A stretch of DNA of 31,464 nucleotides from JALUZX01 sp964561605 (lineage in GTDB: Bacteria > Planctomycetota > UBA1135 > JALUZX01), in contig CAZLQD010000021.1 of the NCBI GenBank assembly GCA_964561605.1, forward strand, positions 1 through 31,464. The letters run 5' to 3'. The notes below the pieces were generated by a model. The model had not been told where the DNA came from and did no database searches. It was given only the letters and a program-made list of their open reading frames with translations. Made by a program: the position numbers and the translations under genes. Of the stretch, positions 1 to 8,076 are shown in pieces. The first letter of the stretch is position 1; every line of letters begins with the position of its first letter.

Positions 1-1398
1 ACCCAGTTTGTCGATCTCGTCGAGCATGATGACGGGGTTCATCGTGCCAGCCTCTTTCAAGGCCTGTACCAGCTTGCCCGGCAACGCCCCGATATAGGTG
101 CGACGATGGCCCTTGATCTCCGCCTCGTCCCGCATGCCGCCCAGGGAGAGGCGCCAGAACTTCCTGCCCATGGCCCTGGCCACGGACCGGCCCACGCTGG
201 TCTTTCCCACCCCGGGGGGACCGACGAAACAGAGGATGGGGCCCTTGTGGTCGGCCTTGAGCTTCCGGACGGCGAGAAACTCCAGGATCCTCTCCTTGAC
301 CTCCTTCAATCCGTAATGGTCCTGCTCCAGGACCCGCCTGGCCTTCACCACGTCGGTGTTGTCCTCGGTCACCTTGGACCAGGGGAGGGATGTCAGCCAG
401 TCCAAGTAATTCCGGATAACAGCATATTCGCTGGACTCCACGGGGGTCGTGGCGAGGCGGGAGAGTTCCTCCCTGGCCCGCTCCTCCACCTCGGGAGGCA
501 TCCCCGCCTCGCCGATGAGTTTCTCCAGCCGTTCCTGCTCCTCCTGGCGGGCGTCCTTCTCTTCCCCCAGTTCCCGCCGGATGATCTTGATCTGTTCCCT
601 GAGGAAGTATTCCTTCTGGGCCTTCTCGGTCTTCTCCCGGATCTCCTCCTGGATGGAGCGGCCCAGCTCCAGGACCTGGAGTTCCTTGATCAGGGCCTCC
701 ACCACCAGGTCCAGGCGCTGGTTCACGTCGGCCGCCTCCAGGACCTTCTGCCTGAGGGCCGTCTCCTTGATCAGGTAGGCGGCGCAGAAGTCGCAGAGGC
801 TCCCGGCGTTCTCGATGTTGTTCACCGCCGCCAGGGCCGCCGCCTGGAAGTCCTCGGGGAAGGTGCCGCTCTTCTCCACGATCTGGCGGGCCAGGGAGCG
901 GAGGTTCCTGATCTGGGCCTCGGCCCTCTTCCCGCCGGGAGGGATCTCCTTGACAAGCTCCACCCGGACGATGGGCACGGGTCTCACCTTGAGGAAGCGC
1001 TGGATCCGGACTCTTCGCACCCCCTGGAGCATGACCGAACGATTCCCGTCGGGAAGGTTCAGGACCTTGAGGATCCGGGCGGCCATGCCCACACGCTCCA
1101 CCTTCTTGGGATCCAGGGGAGCCCCCTCCTCGGCCCTGCTCAGGAAGATCCCCAGGAACTGGGACTGGGAACGGGCCTTCTCCACCACGTCCTGGACGAA
1201 TTCCGACTCCAGGACCAGAGGGAACATGAGGCCCGGAAAGACCACCAGTCCCCGGACGGGAAGGACGAAGAGCGTCGTCGGCACCCCACCCTCGGCGGGG
1301 ACGGGCACGGTGGGAGAAGGGACGGCCCCTCCTCCCTTTTCCTCTCCGGGAGGGGGCGTCTTTTCTTCTTCCTTGTCGAACCGGTCCGTTTCCGTCAT
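1..1398 (-). CDS. lon: Lon ATP-dependent protease, N-terminal part (cut by window edge)
   Basis: ATP-dependent serine protease that degrades misfolded and regulatory proteins in the cytoplasm. The visible 466 residues begin MTETDRFDKEEEK, with an acidic, Pro-rich N-terminal extension. A LON substrate-binding domain follows from about residue 42 (LFVLPVRGLVVFPG), then a charged coiled-coil linker near residues 230-300, then the start of the AAA+ module. Walker A GPPGVGKT is at 393-400, the family-typical GGMRDEAEIKGHRRTY stretch lies just after it, and Walker B MLDEIDK is at 458-464. The sensor-2 region and the Ser-Lys protease domain lie beyond the left edge, so activity cannot be judged. Start: ATG at 1398 with an AAGGGTGG-like ribosome site upstream. 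It diverges from the next gene across about 77 bp. Identity is secure; the N-terminus is roughly 37 residues longer than in E. coli Lon. Confidence 0.95.
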   Translation of the reverse strand, partial: MTETDRFDKEEEKTPPPGEEKGGGAVPSPTVPVPAEGGVPTTLFVLPVRGLVVFPGLMFPLVLESEFVQDVVEKARSQSQFLGIFLSRAEEGAPLDPKKVERVGMAARILKVLNLPDGNRSVMLQGVRRVRIQRFLKVRPVPIVRVELVKEIPPGGKRAEAQIRNLRSLARQIVEKSGTFPEDFQAAALAAVNNIENAGSLCDFCAAYLIKETALRQKVLEAADVNQRLDLVVEALIKELQVLELGRSIQEEIREKTEKAQKEYFLREQIKIIRRELGEEKDARQEEQERLEKLIGEAGMPPEVEERAREELSRLATTPVESSEYAVIRNYLDWLTSLPWSKVTEDNTDVVKARRVLEQDHYGLKEVKERILEFLAVRKLKADHKGPILCFVGPPGVGKTSVGRSVARAMGRKFWRLSLGGMRDEAEIKGHRRTYIGALPGKLVQALKEAGTMNPVIMLDEIDKLG

Positions 1399-1475
1399 GA
1401 AAACCACCCTTTCTCGACGAGGGGAAACAGAGACCCTTGGTGACCCGGGTCCGAGAAGGCCCTATCCTACGGAAG
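1399..1475. promoter_or_regulatory. Divergent promoter region between lon and the plus-strand membrane protein gene
   Basis: The spacer is only 77 bp, so both promoters must sit in it. TATCCT at 1463-1468 is a possible -10 on the plus strand, 7 nt before the ATG at 1476. Read on the minus strand, the same bases give TAGGAT, a possible -10 for lon with a leader of about 55 nt. No good -35 is visible for either. This is inference from short motifs only. Confidence 0.3.
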
Positions 1476-2564
1476 ATGAAGAGGCTGACGAACCAGGATT
1501 CCGTGAGGGGAAGGGAAAACCTGCTGGTGCTCCTGGTCCTCCTGGCCCTCCTGGCCGGGGGAGGGGCCTTCTTTCTCCTCTCCGGCTCCGGCGGGGAAGG
1601 ACCCGCCCTTCCCGACCTTCCCGGGCCGGCCGAAGAGACGCCTCCCCTGCCGGGCGGAACCTCCCCCACCCCCCTCCAGGGCGAAGGGAGCCCGGGGAAG
1701 GAGAGGGGAGGCGGACGGGCCGAGACCCGGGGGGAACGCCCCTTGTGGGGAACGGTCCTGGGAAAACTCCAGGTGGAGGCCGGGAAGGAGGCCGCCCGGG
1801 TCACCCGCTTCTGGATCTACCTGGAGGAGGCCAGGAATCCCGTGGCGGGCAAGCCCCGGATCCTCCCCTACACCTTCGACTACGCCAAGGAGGGAGGCCG
1901 CTTCCGGATTCCCAAGGTCCCCTTCGGTCCATGGAAGATCACCGCCGTGGTCCCCGACATGGTGGGTGACGAGATCGTCCGGGTCCTGAGTCCGGAACGG
2001 CCCGTGGCGGAGGTGATCCTGACGGTCAAGAAGGGGAGGGAACTGATCGTGAACGTCCACGATCCCGACAGGAACCCCCAGAACGACGTGGACGTCCTTC
2101 TCGTCCCGGAAGGCCCCCCGCCGGGCCGGCGGACCCTGGCGGCCCGGACAGAGGGACTTGGAAATGCCGTCTTCCGCAACGTCCTCTACGGGAAGTACCT
2201 GGTCCAGCTCGGGCTGAAATGGAGGAACCTCACCAAGCCCATGCACATCCAGGTCGGCCCCGTGGAACCCAGGATCGTCCAGGTGGAGATCTGCCGGGGA
2301 GGAAAACTCTCGGTCCTGGTGGTCAACGAAGGCGGCTATCCACTGGAAGGGGCCTTCTGCCACCTCTTCTGCCTGGCCAAGCGTTTCCGGGAATTCAAGA
2401 AGACCACCGACAAGCAAGGCAAGGCCGACTTCGGGAGGATTCCGCCAGGGACCTACCAGCTCCGGGTGACCAAGAAGGGTTACCTCATGGGGCTCAAGAC
2501 CCGGATCGAGGTCCAGGAAGGGGGAGACCGGGAGATCCAGGTGACCCTCAAGTTCGCCCGGTGA
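1476..2564 (+). CDS. Membrane-anchored protein with carboxypeptidase-regulatory-like beta-domains
   Basis: No specific function recognised. From ATG 1476 the protein has 362 residues. A short basic N-terminus (MKRLTNQDSVRGREN) is followed by one hydrophobic segment at about residues 15-36, so it is an inner-membrane anchor or uncleaved signal. A Pro/Gly-rich linker runs to about residue 85. Then come three repeated beta-sandwich-like stretches, the last (about 275-360: GGKLSVLVVNEGGYPLEGA, later IPPGTYQLRVTKKGY) being a good match to carboxypeptidase regulatory-like or B-type Ig folds. The bulk should lie outside the cytoplasm. An in-frame TTG at 1437 would add 13 residues. ATG 1476 is chosen because the membrane segment then follows a normal charged N-terminus, though no strong ribosome site precedes either start. 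fabZ follows 78 bp later with its own promoter candidate. Confidence 0.75.
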   Translation: MKRLTNQDSVRGRENLLVLLVLLALLAGGGAFFLLSGSGGEGPALPDLPGPAEETPPLPGGTSPTPLQGEGSPGKERGGGRAETRGERPLWGTVLGKLQVEAGKEAARVTRFWIYLEEARNPVAGKPRILPYTFDYAKEGGRFRIPKVPFGPWKITAVVPDMVGDEIVRVLSPERPVAEVILTVKKGRELIVNVHDPDRNPQNDVDVLLVPEGPPPGRRTLAARTEGLGNAVFRNVLYGKYLVQLGLKWRNLTKPMHIQVGPVEPRIVQVEICRGGKLSVLVVNEGGYPLEGAFCHLFCLAKRFREFKKTTDKQGKADFGRIPPGTYQLRVTKKGYLMGLKTRIEVQEGGDREIQVTLKFAR

Positions 2565-2575
2565 CTTTCCGGGAC

Positions 2576-2605
2576 TGGAAAGCGACGGGTCCGGGCCGGT
2601 ATAGT
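2576..2605 (+). promoter_or_regulatory. Candidate sigma-70-type promoter for the FabZ-like gene
   Basis: TGGAAA at 2576-2581 (4 of 6 to TTGACA) and TATAGT at 2600-2605 (5 of 6 to TATAAT) are separated by 18 bp. They lie 38 bp upstream of the ATG at 2643, which has an AGGAG site. The preceding gene stops at 2564. The -10 is convincing and the -35 weak. Confidence 0.45.
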
Positions 2606-2642
2606 CTCCCCTTCTTTGAATCGACCCAGCAGGAGAAAGCCC

Positions 2643-3128
2643 ATGGTCGCCGCCCCTTTCCTAGACATTTCCACCCTCGATCCCGACAAGGTGGTCATGA
2701 CCAGGGAGGAGATCCAGGAGATCCTTCCCCAGAGATTCGAATTCGCCCAGCTCGACGCAGTCTGCCACCTGGACGAAGAAGAAGGGATCATCGTGGCCTA
2801 CAAAGACCTCAAGGAGGACGAATGGTGGGCCAAGGGCCACATCCCGGGCCGTCCCCTCATGCCGGGCGTGATGATGATCGAGGCCTCGGCCCAGACGGGG
2901 GCCATCCTCCTGAAGAAACTCTTCCCCCAGGTGAAGGACCGGTTCATCGGTTTCGGCGGGCTGGACAACGCCCGCTTCCGGGGAGTGGTGACCCCTCCCG
3001 CCAGGATCTACTACATGGCCAAGAGGGGCCAGTTCCGGACCCGCCTGTCCACCATGCCGGCCCAGGCCTGGGCCAACGGCAAGATCGTCTTCGAAGGCAA
3101 GGTTCTGGGCGCGACCTTGGATCTCTGA
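2643..3128 (+). CDS. fabZ: FabZ/FabA-like 3-hydroxyacyl-[ACP] dehydratase
   Basis: Hot-dog-fold dehydratase of 161 residues, expected to dehydrate beta-hydroxyacyl-ACP in the fatty-acid elongation cycle in the cytoplasm. The family signature is clear: GHIPGRPLMPGVMMIEASAQ spans residues 65-84, with catalytic His66 and Glu80. The later GFGGLDNARFRGVVTPP region matches the FabZ segment containing the substrate tunnel. FabZ enzymes are usually about 140-150 residues; this one has about 20 extra at the N-terminus (FLDISTLDPDKVVMTREEIQEILPQR), as seen in some standalone FabZ-like proteins. Start ATG 2643 has AGGAG 8 nt upstream; an in-frame start at 2616 would overlap the promoter candidate. It is followed after 16 bp by the glycosyltransferase gene, so the two may be co-transcribed. 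It stands alone rather than in a fatty-acid cluster, so a role in a special lipid pathway cannot be excluded. Confidence 0.85.
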   Translation: MVAAPFLDISTLDPDKVVMTREEIQEILPQRFEFAQLDAVCHLDEEEGIIVAYKDLKEDEWWAKGHIPGRPLMPGVMMIEASAQTGAILLKKLFPQVKDRFIGFGGLDNARFRGVVTPPARIYYMAKRGQFRTRLSTMPAQAWANGKIVFEGKVLGATLDL

Positions 3129-3144
3129 CCCGGATCGGAGAGTT

Positions 3145-5016
3145 TTGAGCCGGGCCACGAGAAGAAGACGTGCTCTCCAAGCGACCCTCCTGGTCCTGCT
3201 CTCCCTGGCCCTCTACTGGCCCCTGGGCACCTGGTTCCAGAGCGACGACTTCATCGCCGTCACCTACGCCCACGACCTCTCCCACGTGATCCACGACTTC
3301 CTGGGGGCCCAATACGGCCTCCAGGGACACGCCCTCTTCTGGAGGCCCCTCATCACGGCATCCTTCTGGGTGGAGTCCCACCTCTTCGGGGGAAACCCCT
3401 TCGGCTACCACCTGGACAACACCCTGGTCCACGGCCTGAACACCCTCCTCCTGCTCCTGGTCCTGGCCCGCCTCCTGGGCTGGAAATGGGCCTTCCGGGC
3501 CGCCCTGCTCTGGGCACTCCACCCCGCCCTTTCCGGTTCGGTGGTCTGGACCGTAGGGAGGGTGGACGTCCACTCCACCTTCTGGATCCTCCTGGGCCTG
3601 GCCTTCCACCTGAGATGGGAGGAGGGCCGGGGATCGAGGCTTCCCGCCATGGCGGCCTTCGCCCTCGGGCTGGCCACCAAGGAGCTCGCCCTGGCCTTCC
3701 CCCTGCTCGTAGGTGCTCTGGCCCTGGTGAAGGGCGGCGCCCTGGGCCGGCGGTGGAACCTCCACGAGGCCGCCAGGCAGACCGCCCCCTACCTGGCCCT
3801 CCTGTTTCCCTATTTCCTTCTCCGGTGGATCCTCTTCGGAAGCCTGATCGGCGGATACAGCGGCCCCTCGGGCCTTCCCTCCCTCCCCCACGACTTCTCC
3901 ATCTGGCTGGGAAGACTCCTCCTCCCCCTGGGCTCCCCCCTGGGAAACCGGGTCCTCGGAGCAGGGGCACTCTGGACGGCCTGGGCGGCTGGGGGATTCT
4001 GGCTCTTCCTCACCTTCCAGCAGCTCAAGCGCTACCCCGAATCCGGCAAGCCGGAAAAGATGCTCCTCGGGATCGCCTGGTTCCTGGCCGCCTCGGTCCC
4101 CCTCTACACCTTCTTCCAGTTCCTGGGCGACCTGAAGATCTTCCGCCTCTTCTACCTTCCCCTGGCGGGACTCATGGCGGCCGGCGCGGCTGGGGGCTGG
4201 CGCCCGACCTTGTTGCTCCTCCTCCTGATGCTCCCCGTCCACTTCCCGGTCCGCTCCGACATGGCCGCCGCCATGGCCTTCAACAGGAAGGCCCACCTGG
4301 GGATCCTGGCCATGGCCCGGGAGATGAAGGGCCCGGACCCGATCTGGGTGGAAGGCCTCCCCGCCGCCAGGGGCATGGGCCTGGAGATGGCCCTGGGCCC
4401 GGACCGCCTCCTCCTGCCTCCCTTCGGTCCTCCCGGCGCCCCGCGCCTCCTTCCCTGGCGCCCCATGGCTCGCGGGCCGGGCCACCTGGCCTGGACCCCC
4501 GAAGAGACGGCCTTTCCCCTGGACCGGATCCTCTCGGTGTCCCCCTCGGGGGAGGTCGGGAGAAAGGCCCTCCCCAGCCGGCCCCTAGCCAGGTTCCGCC
4601 TGGTTCCAGGCTGGCCCGAACGGCTGGACTACCAGGCCCTTCTGCCCCTGGGCTATCCGCCTGGGAGTGGGAAGGCCCGGGACTACACCCTGGCCACGGA
4701 CCCGCCCGCCCCGGGCCGATACAGGATCCTCCTCTTCATGGGCCAGGGATACACGGCCTGCGAAATCTCCTCGGACCGGGAAGGGCGGCTCTCTCTCAGG
4801 GAGATCCTCAAGGCCCCATCCACGAGGTCGGGCGATGGGGACTTCGTGGCCTTCCAGGTCGCCGTGGGCCTGGACGTGGACCTGGACCCCAGGCCGATCC
4901 TCTTCGCCGAAGGGATCGACCCCTCTTCGGGAAGGCCCCTGGCCCTTCCGGAGAACCTGCCCGTCGTGCCCTTCGACCGTTCGGCCCTCTCCTTCTTCCT
5001 GGGTAGGAAGCGCTGA
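3145..5016 (+). CDS. Multi-pass GT-C fold glycosyltransferase, TMTC/DUF1736-like
   Basis: A 623-residue integral membrane protein expected to transfer a sugar from a lipid carrier on the outer face of the inner membrane. After a basic start (MSRATRRRR) the first membrane helix is at about 11-28. It is followed by FQSDDF at 32-37; an acidic pair in the first outer loop is the usual catalytic or metal site of GT-C enzymes. Further family marks are FWRPL, HGLNTLLLL, ALHPALSGSVVWTVGRVD and KELALAFPLLV, matching the HPxxxxxVxWxxGRxD and KExxxxxP motifs of TMTC-like proteins. About nine membrane helices run to residue 365, then a soluble, probably periplasmic, C-terminal domain of about 250 residues. 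The start is TTG 3145 with GGAG four bases upstream, so the exact start is uncertain. It converges on pus10 with 19 bp between stops. Substrate unknown. Confidence 0.75.
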   Translation: MSRATRRRRALQATLLVLLSLALYWPLGTWFQSDDFIAVTYAHDLSHVIHDFLGAQYGLQGHALFWRPLITASFWVESHLFGGNPFGYHLDNTLVHGLNTLLLLLVLARLLGWKWAFRAALLWALHPALSGSVVWTVGRVDVHSTFWILLGLAFHLRWEEGRGSRLPAMAAFALGLATKELALAFPLLVGALALVKGGALGRRWNLHEAARQTAPYLALLFPYFLLRWILFGSLIGGYSGPSGLPSLPHDFSIWLGRLLLPLGSPLGNRVLGAGALWTAWAAGGFWLFLTFQQLKRYPESGKPEKMLLGIAWFLAASVPLYTFFQFLGDLKIFRLFYLPLAGLMAAGAAGGWRPTLLLLLLMLPVHFPVRSDMAAAMAFNRKAHLGILAMAREMKGPDPIWVEGLPAARGMGLEMALGPDRLLLPPFGPPGAPRLLPWRPMARGPGHLAWTPEETAFPLDRILSVSPSGEVGRKALPSRPLARFRLVPGWPERLDYQALLPLGYPPGSGKARDYTLATDPPAPGRYRILLFMGQGYTACEISSDREGRLSLREILKAPSTRSGDGDFVAFQVAVGLDVDLDPRPILFAEGIDPSSGRPLALPENLPVVPFDRSALSFFLGRKR

Positions 5017-5035
5017 ACCCTCCGGCCGGACCCCC

Positions 5036-5860
5036 TCAGGTCAATGGGAGAATCTCCAGCACGTCCAGCTCCTTGCACACACCCCGGACCCCCAGCAGGT
5101 CCCCCAGGCTGGGCCGGGTCCGGCCTTCGTCCCCGGAGATCCATTCCTTGATGTAGGTGCCGTGCTCGGCCCGAACTTCGATCTCCAGGAGCCTCTCTCC
5201 CGCCGGTTCGGCGGAGCGGATGGTCACCTGCCGGATCCTCTCCTTGTCGGCCCGCCTGTGGGCCACCCTGGTGGGGGTGCGCTGGACGATCTTGAGCCTC
5301 GTCCCGGGGAGGTCCTCCAGCTTTTCCCGGGGGACTTCCCCCTCCAGCTCGACCAGGGCCCGGTAGATCTTGTCCGTCGGGGTCTCCTTGATCTGGGCCA
5401 CCCTCTTGCGCTCCACCCGGTGGAGGCCGAAGATTTCGATCCTCCCAGCCGCATATTCGTTGATCTCCTTCTCCAGGGCGGCCAGGTCCACCTCGGGATT
5501 CTTGGGATCGATCACCTCGAAGATGAAAGGTCTCCCCCCACCGAGCATCCGGACGTCCACATCCTCCCTGCCGGCGCCGTGGAACTTCCCCTTCCTGGAG
5601 CGGAAGGCCCGGAGAGCCTTCCGGGCCACCAGCTCCTGGATGGAGTCCTTCGTGAGCTTTCCGTAGCCGTCGCAGAACTCGCATCCCCCCCTGCGGCCCT
5701 TGCACTTGGGGCAATAGAAGATGGTCTGGGGAAGGTCCCGGACGAATTTCCGGTACCTCCCCTCCAGGAAGATCCGCACCCTCTGCCTGGGGGGTTGGCC
5801 TTTGGGGGTTCCCCGGCCGCCGCTCCTCTGCGCCTTCCGTTCCCTCTTGGGTTGCTCCAT
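5036..5860 (-). CDS. pus10: Pus10-type tRNA pseudouridine synthase (compact)
   Basis: Pus10 enzymes convert U54 and/or U55 of the tRNA T-loop to pseudouridine; they are the archaeal/eukaryotic alternative to bacterial TruB for position 55. This 274-residue protein carries the family block KFHGAGREDVDVRMLG at 92-107 (Asp100 aligns with the catalytic Asp of the G-R-x-D motif) and GRPFIFEV at 109-116. It also has PTDKIYRALVELEG, QRTPTRVAHRRAD at 193-205, and HGTYIKEWISGDEGRTRPSL at 233-252. Near the N-terminus C50-x2-C53-x6-C60-x2-C63 is a likely zinc site. The usual THUMP-containing N-terminal domain is reduced to about 60 residues, so this is a minimal version. Start ATG 5860 has AGGAG 6 nt upstream; an in-frame TTG at 5878 is less likely. 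The flanking genes are unrelated. Family assignment is strong; the position modified is inference. Confidence 0.88.
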   Translation of the reverse strand: MEQPKRERKAQRSGGRGTPKGQPPRQRVRIFLEGRYRKFVRDLPQTIFYCPKCKGRRGGCEFCDGYGKLTKDSIQELVARKALRAFRSRKGKFHGAGREDVDVRMLGGGRPFIFEVIDPKNPEVDLAALEKEINEYAAGRIEIFGLHRVERKRVAQIKETPTDKIYRALVELEGEVPREKLEDLPGTRLKIVQRTPTRVAHRRADKERIRQVTIRSAEPAGERLLEIEVRAEHGTYIKEWISGDEGRTRPSLGDLLGVRGVCKELDVLEILPLT

Positions 5861-5898
5861 GGGTTCTCCTGGAATCAATGGGTGGACCCGGCCCGGGC

Positions 5899-5943
5899 CC
5901 TTCCGGGGAGAACCGGAAGGCCCGGTCCCGAGGGGACCGGGCC
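5899..5943. terminator. Two overlapping GC-rich hairpins downstream of the receiver gene
   Basis: In the 165 bp between the receiver-like gene and pus10 (both minus) lie an 8-bp stem (5899-5906 with 5913-5920) and a perfect 11-bp stem with a GAG loop (5919-5929 with 5933-5943). They share G5919-G5920, so they compete. No T-tract follows on either strand, so a transcript-end or mRNA-stability role is possible, but intrinsic termination is doubtful. Confidence 0.4.
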
Positions 5944-6025
5944 GGGGCCAGGGGCGGAGAAGGACTGGACACCCCCGGCCCCCCCGCCGGCTGGGAGGGA
6001 GAAAAGAAGGCCTGGAGGCGCCAGG

Positions 6026-6418
6026 TCAGGAAGTCTTGGCCACCGAGGCCTTTCCCGCAACCCTTTCCCGCATTCGAGCCACGAGGCGGAAGAACTCCCG
6101 CACCTCGATGGGGCGGTTCAGGGTGGAATAGATGTGGAGCTTGGCCTTTTCGCTGGCCAGGAGCTTGGCCTGCTTGGGGGTGGTCACCAGGACCACGTCG
6201 GTGTCCCTGTCGAATTCCCTCAGGGCGTTCACCTGGGAGAGGCCGTCCTGGACCCCTTCTTCGTGGCCGATGATGATGTAGTCGTAGGTCTTCTGCCGGG
6301 CCTTGTTGATGGCGGAGAAGCCCTCCCCCACGTCGACCTCCATCCCGTGGACGCAACTGAGTCCCACCTTGATGTGGTCCCTGACGACCTTGTCCGCCTC
6401 GATGAGAAGAATGTCCAT
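6026..6418 (-). CDS. Degenerate receiver-domain (pseudo-receiver) protein
   Basis: A stand-alone CheY-like fold of 130 residues. It starts MDILLIEADK, giving the first strand and the acidic pair (Glu7, Asp9) of a receiver. The third strand YDYIII ends in Gly51-His52 where the phosphorylated Asp normally sits. The fourth strand VVLVTT keeps the Thr. The fifth-strand region IYSTLNRPIE has Asn-Arg-Pro in place of the usual Thr-Lys-Pro. So two of the three key residues are lost and phosphorylation is unlikely; it may act by protein-protein contact. No output domain and no histidine kinase are nearby. Start ATG 6418 is preceded by AGGGAAGGA. The upstream frame remains open but becomes a shadow of the RNase H gene on the other strand. 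Fold assignment is good; function unknown. Confidence 0.7.
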   Translation of the reverse strand: MDILLIEADKVVRDHIKVGLSCVHGMEVDVGEGFSAINKARQKTYDYIIIGHEEGVQDGLSQVNALREFDRDTDVVLVTTPKQAKLLASEKAKLHIYSTLNRPIEVREFFRLVARMRERVAGKASVAKTS

Positions 6419-6559
6419 GCCTCGCGTCCTTCCCTGGAAGGGTTCCTTGCCCCGGGCCGGACCGGGGGGCCTTCCACCCGGAGTCCTTCTTCCTTCATCG
6501 GACTGCAAGGCCCGGGCCTGAAGACCGGGAAGAGACAAGAGTCCTCTTTCCGGGAGGGT

Positions 6560-6565
6560 TAGAAT
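6560..6565 (+). promoter_or_regulatory. Candidate -10 box for a leaderless RNase H-like mRNA
   Basis: TAGAAT (5 of 6 to TATAAT) ends 6 nt before the GTG start at 6572, the distance at which transcription would begin at or next to the start codon. No -35 at normal spacing is evident. The GGGAGG at 6552-6557 is too far from the GTG to be a good ribosome site. Confidence 0.4.
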
Positions 6566-6571
6566 CCCGCT

Positions 6572-7525
6572 GTGATCCAGGTAGGAATCGACGAGGCAGG
6601 TCTCGGCCCCATCCTGGGGCCCCTGGTGGTGGCCGGGGCGGCCCTGGAGGCTCCGGGCAGAGGGGCCGATCCTTACGACCTCCTCCGGACGGTGGCGGCC
6701 AGGAAGGGCCGGCGCCGGGAGACCCGGCTCCTTGTGGACGACTCCAAGAAGGTCTTCTCCGGCAAGACCGGCCTGGCCCACCTGGAAAGGACCGCCCTGG
6801 CCTTCATGGCCCTGGCCTGGGGAAGCCCTCCCCGGAACGGGGAAGAACTGGCCTCCAGGCTTCTGGCGGGAGGATCCCGGAGAGAGAGGGAAACCTGTCC
6901 CTGGCTCTACCCCCTGGACCTGCCCCTCCCCCTGGCCGTCTCGCCCGAACGGGTGGAGCTGGACGCCTGGCTCCTGGAGAAGGCACGGAAGGACACAGGC
7001 TTCACCGTGGCGGGCATCCACCTCCTGGCCCTCCATCCCCAGGCCTTCAACGCCTCCATCGACAGGACGGGGAACAAGTCGGAGACCCATTTCCAGGCCG
7101 TCATGGCCGTCTTGAAGGCGAGCCTCACCCACTCCCCGGCCCGGGTCCTCCTGGACCGGGCCGGGGGAAGGGTCCACTATGCCGCCCACCTGGCCCGGGC
7201 CTTCCCCGGAGCCGGTGTGACCTTGAAGGAGGAAGGCCCCTCCCGCCAGCGCTACCAGCTCCGCCTGGGGAGAGGAAGAGGCCTGGAGGTCTGGTTCCAG
7301 GAGAAAGGGGAGAGCCGGTTCTTCTCCATTGCCCTGGCCTCCTGCCTGGCCAAGTACGTCCGGGAGGTCTTCATGGAGGCTCTGAACCGCTGGTTCCAGG
7401 AAAGGATCCCCGGGCTGAGGCCCACCAGGGGCTACTACGTGGACGGGCGGCGCTTCCTGGGACAAGTGGAAGAGGTGGCCCGGAAAGAAGGGGTGGTCCG
7501 GGAGGCTTTTCTCAGAAAACGTTGA
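6572..7525 (+). CDS. RNase HII-superfamily protein, long divergent form
   Basis: Likely cleaves RNA in RNA-DNA hybrids. The 317 residues are longer than the typical 200-260 of RNase HII. Motifs: GIDEAG at 5-10 (Asp7, Glu8), LLVDDSKK at 53-60 (matching the DSKK motif that follows the first strands), LLDRAGGR at 193-200 (Asp195, third acidic residue) and GESRFFSIALASCLAKYVRE at 246-265. The last matches the (D/S)xxxxSIAAASILAKxxRD block but has Glu247 where the fourth Asp is usual. An inserted region of about 75 residues (70-145) separates the early motifs. Start is GTG 6572. Substrate preference cannot be read from sequence; a divergent paralogue of a standard rnhB elsewhere is quite possible. 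It diverges from the pseudo-receiver gene. Confidence 0.8.
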   Translation: MIQVGIDEAGLGPILGPLVVAGAALEAPGRGADPYDLLRTVAARKGRRRETRLLVDDSKKVFSGKTGLAHLERTALAFMALAWGSPPRNGEELASRLLAGGSRRERETCPWLYPLDLPLPLAVSPERVELDAWLLEKARKDTGFTVAGIHLLALHPQAFNASIDRTGNKSETHFQAVMAVLKASLTHSPARVLLDRAGGRVHYAAHLARAFPGAGVTLKEEGPSRQRYQLRLGRGRGLEVWFQEKGESRFFSIALASCLAKYVREVFMEALNRWFQERIPGLRPTRGYYVDGRRFLGQVEEVARKEGVVREAFLRKR

Positions 7526-7683
7526 AACTTTTTCCTTCCCATCATCTAACAGGGATTGTCACTTCCTTCGTATCCAATTCGAAAGCAGGAACCTGGAACC
7601 GGCCCGGTCTGAGACGAGGCGGAGCAACCAGGAAAGGGCCGGAGCCTGTGGAAGGAAGGGACAGGCAGGCTTTTCCAGGCCTT

Positions 7684-7727
7684 AAAAAAGGAAGGGCGCC
7701 CGCCCGGGTCGCACCCCAGGCGGGCGC
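7684..7727 (-). terminator. Rho-independent terminator on the minus strand
   Basis: A perfect 9-bp GC stem (7696-7704 with 7719-7727, loop 14 nt) is followed on the minus strand by CCTTCC and a run of six T (7689-7684). It can only serve a minus-strand transcript coming from 7730-8100, where no gene is otherwise apparent. Confidence 0.6.
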
Positions 7728-8076
7728 TTCACTGTCAGCGAGTCAAACCGAGGCGGGAGTCTCGCCCGAGCTGCTACGAGGGGTGGTTAGGTCCAAGGCG
7801 GGCGGGTGAATATCCAGCGGTTCCCTCTGTCCAACCTCTCGTGTCCGGAGCATCTTGGGTTCGACCAGGTGGTCTGACTCGTTGACAAGGCGGAGCTGAG
7901 TTCCTTCGAGAACCAACGCCAGGTTGCCGAAAAGCCTGCTGTTGATTCTTAGTAGGTTTTTGACGAACCTGGTGGTCCCAAAGGTTCCGCTGGTTCCTGC
8001 TTTTTTTGGGTTTTTTTCATGGATCCCGGGGAGACACCTGGGGATCCCCCGCAAGCCCGCCGGGAAATCACTCTTT

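Noticed and set aside
106..1443. Long plus-strand open frame opposite lon
   Set aside because: It is the antisense shadow of lon. The minus frame has clear Lon motifs, and the plus product is low-complexity Leu/Gly/Pro-rich sequence. The same holds for the long frames opposite the regulator, pnp, gspK, the secretin and the large lipoprotein.
7743..8020. Protein-coding gene on the minus strand
   Set aside because: An open frame exists, but third positions are not G/C-biased as in real genes here. There is no ribosome site or recognisable family, and the translation looks like other antisense shadows.
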